In this document: positions 61,601 to 64,000 of the stretch, piece by piece
Layout: every line of letters begins with the position of its first letter
How positions within the stretch are numbered: position 1 is the stretch's first letter
Source of the DNA: Candidatus Cryptobacteroides intestinigallinarum
GTDB taxonomy: Bacteria > Bacteroidota > Bacteroidia > Bacteroidales > UBA932
Reading direction: 5' to 3'
Assembly (NCBI GenBank): GCA_017694785.1
Contig: JADIMK010000074.1
Location: 31,543-95,542 of the forward strand
DNA: 64,000 nt
Program-made: the position numbers and the translations under genes
The notes under the pieces: generated by a model
The model's input: the letters and a program-made list of their open reading frames with translations, nothing else
Database searches by the model: none
Told to the model about the DNA's origin: nothing

Positions 61601-61848
61601 AGACCACCGTCATTGATACCGACGGCAGTCTCTACAGGCCTGACAGGGTGATAGAGAGGAACGACGGCAGTGTCATGATCATAGATTACAAGTTCGGTAA
61701 GAGGGATCCTCTGTCTGACAGGAAATACAGCCGACAGGTAGCAAGATATGCCGGGCTGTTCAGAAGGATGGGGTACAAGGAAGTAAGGACAGCGGTGTGG
61801 TTCGTTCCGGACAATGAAATCATCTACGGAGAAGAAGAATTGCTCTGA
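58594..61848 (+). CDS. AddA/RecB-like UvrD-type helicase-nuclease
   Basis: A 1084-residue superfamily 1A helicase with a C-terminal nuclease. Walker A is right at the start (KASAGSGKT, about 5-13), then FTNKATDEMKSR (motif Ia), Walker B LLDEFQDTS, VGDVKQSIYRWRGSD (motif III), and MTIHKSKGLDFKYVIFP plus YVALTRA (motifs V-VI). The PD-(D/E)XK nuclease ends the protein (VMIIDYKFGKRD). Partner of the AddB-like protein before it. The start at MELMKASAGSGKT fits the family, whose P-loop is near the N-terminus; the upstream frame is only the repeat. Translation may be limited by the start-codon hairpin. Confidence 0.9.
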   Translation: MELMKASAGSGKTFNLARKYITLLFKKQDRYAYKHILAVTFTNKATDEMKSRIMKELFILAVDPGKSGYLKYFIPSMFPETEIAGTDPDDFITELPGRPGLPVTLESVSESAMDMLCNILHDYSAFSVSTIDKFFQQTLRAFSREIGQFASYQVELDKNSLVEESVDRVLDSLDESDSEMLRWLTDSVMEQIENDEKYSLESSLVSIASRLKSDEHRALVEKYGIDEDKIYSKEKLSRIREACRKTIADFEKDVKTMAARILSLMTDAGVRPEDFSNRFANILYGYASPVKGEAMKPLSTAFFTKAPDPEQWFAKTKAKKLLPLVHPLLDSPFEDFCALFKERYSIYMTAGILQSQLYGLGVTSDLYKEFNALMKEKNVLSIDDSNTILKDIIDGSDAPFIYEKTGVRYENFLLDEFQDTSRIQWDNFLPLLQNSEAQGFDNLLVGDVKQSIYRWRGSDWNLLDTEVSSEFPGAAEHILDTNYRSCRKIIDFNNSFFPYAADVLDRQYGEQKGRSISDIYSDVRQKLPSKVKGEGEIQIMFCPKTEEAAKVLSTVRMLQERGVPNRDITVLVRNNASGGEIASYLIDNNIPVLTDDSLKVKSSITVRRLFSLLSLADNPSDKINGYIAGTLDIPVPEGCHSLVDLCEALLRGLKEADEALFESEVIYIQSFMDFLQDYVAINGNGLHDFIVHWGESDPSISSPASGNSLRVMTIHKSKGLDFKYVIFPYVETVELYKPGKHWCRPDLEGTSLEAASDGLYDVKLSKDSANTLFAEDFRNETKMQYVDNINAVYVALTRAVKGMYLISQLPRKTLIDSSGSGDGKPFTDFSQILYCFAHNASGLMPGLQEEGCPHFSYSVQEDGTIFFATDAPDAGDDAASGEKSASGLLAVTSSYPSWPLNPDDSMERGRLKFKADALDFFSKDGLVGAGASGRLRGIVLHDILSRVEIPSDLDASVKEAVSSGEISQEEGAKAYALLSDRIASASACGWFDQDRRYRSVLRETTVIDTDGSLYRPDRVIERNDGSVMIIDYKFGKRDPLSDRKYSRQVARYAGLFRRMGYKEVRTAVWFVPDNEIIYGEEELL

Positions 61849-61884
61849 CCGCAGGACATGTGCCGGGGATTCCGCGATTTGCAC

Positions 61885-61892
61885 TATATTTG
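61885..61892 (+). promoter_or_regulatory. Candidate -7 box (TATATTTG) for the FKBP gene
   Basis: TATATTTG, 69 nt before the start. Confidence 0.5.
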
Positions 61893-61960
61893 CGGACGCG
61901 TCTGTGTGAAGCCGCAGGTTTTAAAAACGATGATAAGACAACAAAGACTATATTGATATT

Positions 61961-62566
61961 ATGGACAAGAACAGTTATGCATTGGGCATGAGCATAGCCC
62001 ACAATATGATTTCCTCCGGTGTGAAGGAAGTCGCATTTGAAGATTTCACTGCCGGTCTCAAGGCGGTTCTTACAGGAGCCAAGCCAGAGATCCCGTTTGA
62101 AGAAGCTGCCTCTCTCCTTGACAAGTATTTCGCTGAAATAGAGGAGAAACAGCGTTCAGAAGCTGCTGCAATGGGAGCGGCAATGAAGAAGGAAGGAGAA
62201 GAATTCCTTGCAGCAAACGCGAAGAAAGAGGGCGTGAAGGTGTTGCCTAGCGGCCTGCAGTACAAGGTGATCACTGAAGGAAAAGGCCGTAAACCGGGCC
62301 GTACCGACAAGGTAAAATGCCATTATCTCGGGACATTCCCGGACGGGACCAAGTTTGACAGTTCCTATGACAGGGGAGAGCCTGCAGTGTTCGGCGTCAA
62401 CCAGGTGATCGCAGGATGGACTGAGGCTCTGCAGCTTATGGCCGAAGGTTCGAAATGGGAGCTTTACATCCCGTACAATCTCGGTTATGGTGAGCATGGC
62501 GCTCCTGGGGCTATCCCTCCATACAGTACACTCGTCTTCACAGTAGAATTGATCGAAGTACTCTGA
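61961..62566 (+). CDS. FKBP-type peptidyl-prolyl isomerase (Mip/FkpA-like, cytoplasmic)
   Basis: A 201-residue protein with an N-terminal helical dimerisation domain (MDKNSYALGMSIAHNM start, long helix to about 85) and a C-terminal FKBP domain (about 95-201): VKCHYLGTFPDGTKFDSSYDRGEP, FGVNQVIAGWTEALQLM and YIPYNLGYGE. No signal peptide, unlike most Mip/FkpA proteins. It speeds prolyl isomerisation in folding. GNAT gene follows after 6 nt, so they form a pair. Confidence 0.92.
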   Translation: MDKNSYALGMSIAHNMISSGVKEVAFEDFTAGLKAVLTGAKPEIPFEEAASLLDKYFAEIEEKQRSEAAAMGAAMKKEGEEFLAANAKKEGVKVLPSGLQYKVITEGKGRKPGRTDKVKCHYLGTFPDGTKFDSSYDRGEPAVFGVNQVIAGWTEALQLMAEGSKWELYIPYNLGYGEHGAPGAIPPYSTLVFTVELIEVL

Positions 62567-62572
62567 CAACAG

Positions 62573-63115
62573 ATGTCCGGCTGTACAGACAGGATATTTT
62601 TCAGACATGCGGTACCGGCTGATGCCAGTGCCGCATGGTCTGTATTGGAATCAGCCAAAAGAAGGATGAAGGCCCAGCGCCGTACCCAATGGCAGGGCGC
62701 ATATCCCTCAGAGGAAAGTGTCCGGAAAGATATAAATGAAGGATACGGGTATGTCCTTGAGATGCTGCCGGGGAATGACTGCGTCGGAGGCCATGGGATT
62801 GCAGCCTACGGAGCTGTAGTCTTCGATGGAGAGCCTGCATACAGCAGAATTGAAGGCCGATGGCTTTCAGACGGGCCTTATGTGGTCGTCCACCGTCTTG
62901 CTGTGGCTGAAGATTGTCTCGGGCATGGATTTGCGGAGCTTTTCCTGAACAGGACTGCGGAACTCGCATTTTCCCGGGGAATCAGGAGTTTCAAGGTAGA
63001 TACCAACTATGACAACGTGCAGATGCTGCATGTCCTCGGCAAGCTGGGCTTTGTCAGGTGCGGCACTGTCATGTACGAAAGCCCACGTCTCGCATTCGAG
63101 AAGATCCTGGAGTAA
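62573..63115 (+). CDS. GNAT-family N-acetyltransferase
   Basis: A 180-residue acetyl-CoA-dependent acetyltransferase. The RFFRHA-like first strand (DRIFFRHAVPADASAAW), the acetyl-CoA-binding VVVHRLAVAEDCLGHGFAELFL (motif A, with the loop residues changed from QxxGxG to DCLGHG) and VDTNYDNVQMLHVLGKLGFVRCG (motif B) are present. Substrate unknown. It starts 6 nt after the FKBP gene. Confidence 0.88.
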   Translation: MSGCTDRIFFRHAVPADASAAWSVLESAKRRMKAQRRTQWQGAYPSEESVRKDINEGYGYVLEMLPGNDCVGGHGIAAYGAVVFDGEPAYSRIEGRWLSDGPYVVVHRLAVAEDCLGHGFAELFLNRTAELAFSRGIRSFKVDTNYDNVQMLHVLGKLGFVRCGTVMYESPRLAFEKILE

Positions 63116-63207
63116 CTTTCCGGACCCTTGTCCGGCCGGTGGCTCCTGCCTTGATCAGGATCCGTCAAGCCCTTTATTCCTTGTAGATTGGGAACAGGGA
63201 CGCTGGA

Positions 63208-63816
63208 CTACAGCAGATGGTTCTCGGCGAAATATTTCCAGAGCGGAGCTGCCATGAGGGACTGCCTTATCTTGTCGGAGCGGAGCAGCTCACGCACCTG
63301 CTCAAGAGTAAGCAGATATACGCAAAGGTCTTCAGTGCTGTCAAGGTGCTGTCCCGATACTTTTCTGACACCTTTTGCCACGAAACAGTGGGTGAGGTTG
63401 GATGTAGTGCTGCAGTTGCCTGACACTGTCATGATCTCTTCCCATGTGCCTTCTCCATATCCGGTTTCTTCCAGGAGTTCTCTTCTGGCGGCTTCCAGGG
63501 CTGTCTCTCCCTTTTCCATCACTCCGGCAGGTATTTCGAAGCAGGTCTTTCCCAGGCCCTGCCTGAACTGTCTTTCCATCACGAAGCGGCCGTCTTCAGT
63601 GATGGCTATCACATTGACCCAGTCTGGGTATTCCAGCACATAGAATTCAGGGTTGATCCTTCCGTCCGGAAGCCTGACCTGATCGTGCCGCACTGTCAGC
63701 CACGGCCTTCTGAAGAGATATTCGCTGCTTATTGTCTTCCATCTGCCGTCATCTCCGATAGCTTTGTCCATGTCTATGGACGGCAGGCTGTTGTCTCTTG
63801 TCTGAGGATCTTTCAT
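63208..63816 (-). CDS. Nudix hydrolase (ADP-ribose pyrophosphatase-like)
   Basis: A 202-residue Nudix protein. The Nudix box GVMEKGETALEAARRELLEETGYG fits G-x5-E-x7-REUxEExGU in full, so metal-dependent cleavage of a nucleoside diphosphate derivative is expected. The N-terminal beta region (FRRPWLTVRHDQVRLPDG) and the PAG before the box (EIPAGV) are typical of ADP-ribose/ADP-sugar hydrolases. The start at MKDPQTRD was chosen because the longer frame runs through promoter-like sequence. Several -7 boxes and tandem repeats lie upstream. Confidence 0.9.
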   Translation of the reverse strand: MKDPQTRDNSLPSIDMDKAIGDDGRWKTISSEYLFRRPWLTVRHDQVRLPDGRINPEFYVLEYPDWVNVIAITEDGRFVMERQFRQGLGKTCFEIPAGVMEKGETALEAARRELLEETGYGEGTWEEIMTVSGNCSTTSNLTHCFVAKGVRKVSGQHLDSTEDLCVYLLTLEQVRELLRSDKIRQSLMAAPLWKYFAENHLL

Positions 63817-63851
63817 GATAATAAGGTTTTGTCTGTGAGGCGGACAGTACG

Positions 63852-63859
63852 CAAAAATA
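63852..63859 (-). promoter_or_regulatory. Candidate -7 box (TATTTTTG) for the Nudix gene
   Basis: TATTTTTG on the minus strand, 36 nt before the start; the nearest of three such boxes upstream of this gene. Confidence 0.45.
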
Positions 63860-63870
63860 TAGACAGTGCG

Positions 63871-64000
63871 CAAATATAGCGATTAAGCGAGAGCAAAGGC
63901 AAATTTATTTGGCTTTGCCGAGCGCCAGCTATAAATGAACTCCACAACAGAGGTCAAATATAGCGATTAAGCGAGAGCAAAGGCAAATTTATTTGGCTTT
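63871..64000 (-). repeat. Promoter-bearing 84-nt tandem repeat at the window edge
   Basis: The sequence starting CAAATATAGCGATTAAGCGA at 63871 recurs at 63955 and stays identical to the window end (46 nt), so the period is 84 nt. Each unit holds a minus-strand -7 box TATATTTG (63871-63878, 63955-63962) with a TTTG 21 nt upstream (63900-63903 in unit 1), and an imperfect inverted repeat (GCAAAGGCAAAT / ATTTGGCTTTGC, one mismatch). The array continues beyond the window. Confidence 0.8.

Noticed and set aside
63120..63135. CCGGAC/GTCCGG hairpin as terminator of the GNAT gene
   Set aside because: Six base pairs and no following T-run; not enough support.

Overview
The window is a chromosomal segment of a Bacteroidales bacterium, probably a gut lineage; genus is not resolvable from the sequence. 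The evidence is a complete SusC/SusD polysaccharide utilisation locus (PUL) run by a hybrid two-component regulator, many lipoproteins with short Bacteroidetes-type signal peptides, weak or absent Shine-Dalgarno sequences, and more than twenty intergenic matches to the Bacteroidetes sigma-ABfr -7 box TAnnTTTG at sensible distances from genes. Base composition and coding style look uniform. I see no prophage, insertion sequence, CRISPR array or rRNA.

Layout. 1-14 kb: end of an FN3-like surface protein, a secreted alpha/beta hydrolase, tyrS-rbfA-LolC/E-type permease, tpiA, an M49-related lipoprotein peptidase, a reverse-strand unit (M6 metalloprotease, small lipoprotein, CBM9-like protein, APH-fold kinase) and a PCMD protein. 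14-24 kb: a small histone H1-like gene, rplY-pth with a structured leader, a C11 peptidase, a dipeptidyl-peptidase III homologue, xerD, tdk, a conserved acidic protein, rsmI and a helix-hairpin-helix membrane protein. 24-34 kb: a PurF-like protein with a degenerate glutaminase domain, recA-ALDH, rlmN, a patatin/beta-barrel protein, recX, purC, an azoreductase-like protein and a protein resembling the accessory domain of phage homing endonucleases.

35-50 kb: a fructan PUL in one direction: HTCS sensor-regulator, SusC, SusD, a DUF4960-like surface glycan-binding lipoprotein, a GH32-fold lipoprotein, a secreted GH32 fructanase, a FucP-like sugar permease and a PfkB fructokinase. The gene set matches the Bacteroides thetaiotaomicron BT1754-BT1765 fructan locus. 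The logic would be: fructan bound and cut at the surface, imported by SusCD, trimmed to fructose by the GH32 enzymes, fructose sensed by the HTCS and carried inward by the permease, then phosphorylated. An operator candidate (three copies of one 8-mer) lies before susC.

50-64 kb: tRNA-Ser(CGA), initiator tRNA-Met, an S4-domain RNA-binding protein, a phosphomannose-isomerase-like protein, a reverse rubrerythrin with a palindromic operator candidate, an SLC13/TrkA-C transporter, an AddB/AddA-type helicase-nuclease pair, an FKBP isomerase, a GNAT acetyltransferase and a Nudix hydrolase. The most unusual structures are non-coding: a duplicated element before addA that forms a 20-bp hairpin over its start codon, promoter-bearing 84-nt tandem repeats at the right edge, and short spaced tandem duplications in many intergenic gaps.
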